DNA from: Apostichopus japonicus
Lineage: Eukaryota; Echinodermata; Holothuroidea; Aspidochirotida; Stichopodidae
Assembly (NCBI RefSeq): GCF_037975245.1
Contig: NC_092570.1
Coordinates: 2,871,501 to 2,935,500 of the forward strand
DNA length: 64,000 nt
Direction of reading: 5' to 3'
Positions 62,566 through 64,000 of this stretch are shown here, one piece after another (within the stretch, counting starts at the first letter, position 1; each line of letters begins with the position of its first letter). The position numbers were made by a program, and so were the translations under genes. Below the pieces are notes generated by a model. It made no database searches. It was not told the origin of the DNA and worked only from the letters and a program-made list of their open reading frames with translations.

Positions 62566-64000
62566 AGGGAAGTTGTCAATAATTTGATTTCTGTAAATAT
62601 ATGAAAAATACATTCAACAAGGAAAATGGACAAAATAATGTGAAATTCTTTATGTTTTCAAGTTGTATACGTTGAACCAACACCCCTGTGCTATCCCTAA
62701 CCCACCCCTCCCCCTGTTGAACCTCTAGTTCAAATCGTCACCATCTTGGCAATTAATTATTACACTGAAGGTAGTCACAGTTGAAGGTACCTAATTGATG
62801 TATATAGACCTAAAAATTTGGTGAACCGAGTTATGTATACTAAACAAGGAACAGAAAGAAGGAACTTATTTTTAACCTTCGTACTAAGGCTTATACCAAC
62901 ACAATACACGGGAACAAACAAGTTTTGAACGGTGGTACAAAAAATAAAAGGTGTGTTCTAACAGGTTCTGGCACCTTTCAGTGTTTTTGTAACCATAGAA
63001 ATCCAACGACCCGTAGATATGTACTATTGTTACGGAATGCTGGCACATGAAAGAAATGTAAAGAAGGGCTAGGTCAGGCGGTTCCTAGTCAGAGAGAACA
63101 ATTGGTCGAGGGGCCTACAGTAAATATTTGGGATCGAAACAAACAGAAGTCAAAAACTAATCAAGTCACGTATATATAGTAGGCAAACCCTTTACGTAGC
63201 GCTTGAGCTGTTTCACACATTGGCAAGTTAATTTTCTGCCATACCCTTTGATCTTTTATGTGAGCATGAAGACACCCTGATGCAATTCGCTCATATACAG
63301 TGTAGTTATGTTAACGGGTTATATCACTATATCATGAAGAAAATTGGCGGAAAAATTCATTTGAAGCAAAAACAAAATTTCGAGTTCATTCCATTGACGG
63401 TCATGTCGTCTATCTAGAGTGAATTCGATGGTTCTGGGGGTTGATGGAACTAATATTTATCAACTTGTTGTAAGGCCTTTTATTGACAATATGAAATCTC
63501 TATAAACGAGGTACGTTAAAATTGAACTACAAAAAGAAATTGATGGTACCAAGATTTGTTTTAGCACTGCTTTGTGCTCATTTTTAGGTGGTTTTTCAAT
63601 ATTGTGAACCGCAGTGATTGATACAGAATTATTAATACCAAACATATATAGATATTCCAAAAGTGTTCGTTAGTGTGTTGGAGGACTTTTTGCGACCACT
63701 TTAGCATATCTAGCAGATATTATGTTCTGTGATCTCTATATATACAAAAGTGATTACAATACTTTTAACTTTAAAAAGTCCGTGTTACTAACTAGCCAGA
63801 AATAACATCATTCCTACAGCCTCGATTCAGGCCCGTAGCCAGGCCGGGCACAGAGAGGCTGCCCCCACCCTCCACCGTGCAGACTTCTGTGACCCCCCAC
63901 CTATGCCATCAACATGTGGGAACAAACCAGACCAAGTTACAGGACACGGACTGTGGACCTTAAATCTTTTGGTGCCTCTTCGACTCAGAATCGTCTCGAT
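62566..64000. other. Unannotated AT-rich flank
   Basis: No gene, tRNA or clear transposon was seen up to about 63825. The final 170 bases begin GGCCCGTAGCCAGGCCGGGC and contain CCCC-rich runs, resembling the edge of a GC-rich dispersed repeat like that at 21451-22125, cut by the window end. Confidence 0.4.

Noticed and set aside
61163-62633. Two overlapping minus-strand open frames of 466 and 438 codons
   Set aside because: They are produced by a stop-free 45-bp tandem repeat read in two frames; there is no start context, splice support or family similarity, and both frames cannot be real.

Overview
This is a eukaryotic (animal) nuclear window. It is AT-rich, its genes are split into many short exons with GT-AG introns, and it carries abundant dispersed repeats and minisatellites. 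The gene set (mitochondrial rhomboid protease PARL, intraflagellar transport protein IFT81, class II CPD photolyase, EMC5/MMGT1 and IWS1) is metazoan. A class II photolyase excludes placental mammals. Short degenerate AGGCCTA motifs clustered at gene 5' ends and marine-invertebrate-type repeats make an echinoderm or similar marine invertebrate my best guess; that is inference, not proof.

Layout: PARL (+, 258-5782, 9 exons, 350 aa) is followed by a gene-poor gap holding a tRNA-derived SINE (7403-7761). IFT81 (-, 20001-10591, 13 exons, 675 aa) converges on it. A 55-bp minisatellite with a 275-bp higher-order period fills IFT81 intron 12. The 20.0-25.2 kb region is the divergent IFT81/photolyase intergenic space, with telomere-like repeats, a GC-rich dispersed element and a TTAA-flanked MITE. 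The class II photolyase (+, 25219-35556, 10 coding exons, 509 aa) has a 1.85-kb TTAA-flanked, THAP-containing transposon remnant in intron 3. EMC5 (-, 40432-38391, 4 exons, 110 aa) and IWS1 (+, 40828-57838, 19 exons, 894 aa) are divergent across only 395 bp. IWS1 introns hold another SINE copy pair, a non-LTR retrotransposon tail, and a 2.5-kb repeat element loaded with AGGTCA direct repeats. Downstream of IWS1 is a 1.2-kb, 45-bp-unit minisatellite (61367-62565).

All five gene models were built by eye from splice sites, reading phase and family similarity. Every intron phase closes and total lengths fit the families. The genes are unrelated housekeeping functions (mitochondrial proteolysis, cilia, DNA repair, ER membrane insertion, transcription elongation), not an operon-like system. 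The most interesting non-genic material is the set of TTAA-flanked elements, the DR4-rich element and the minisatellites.
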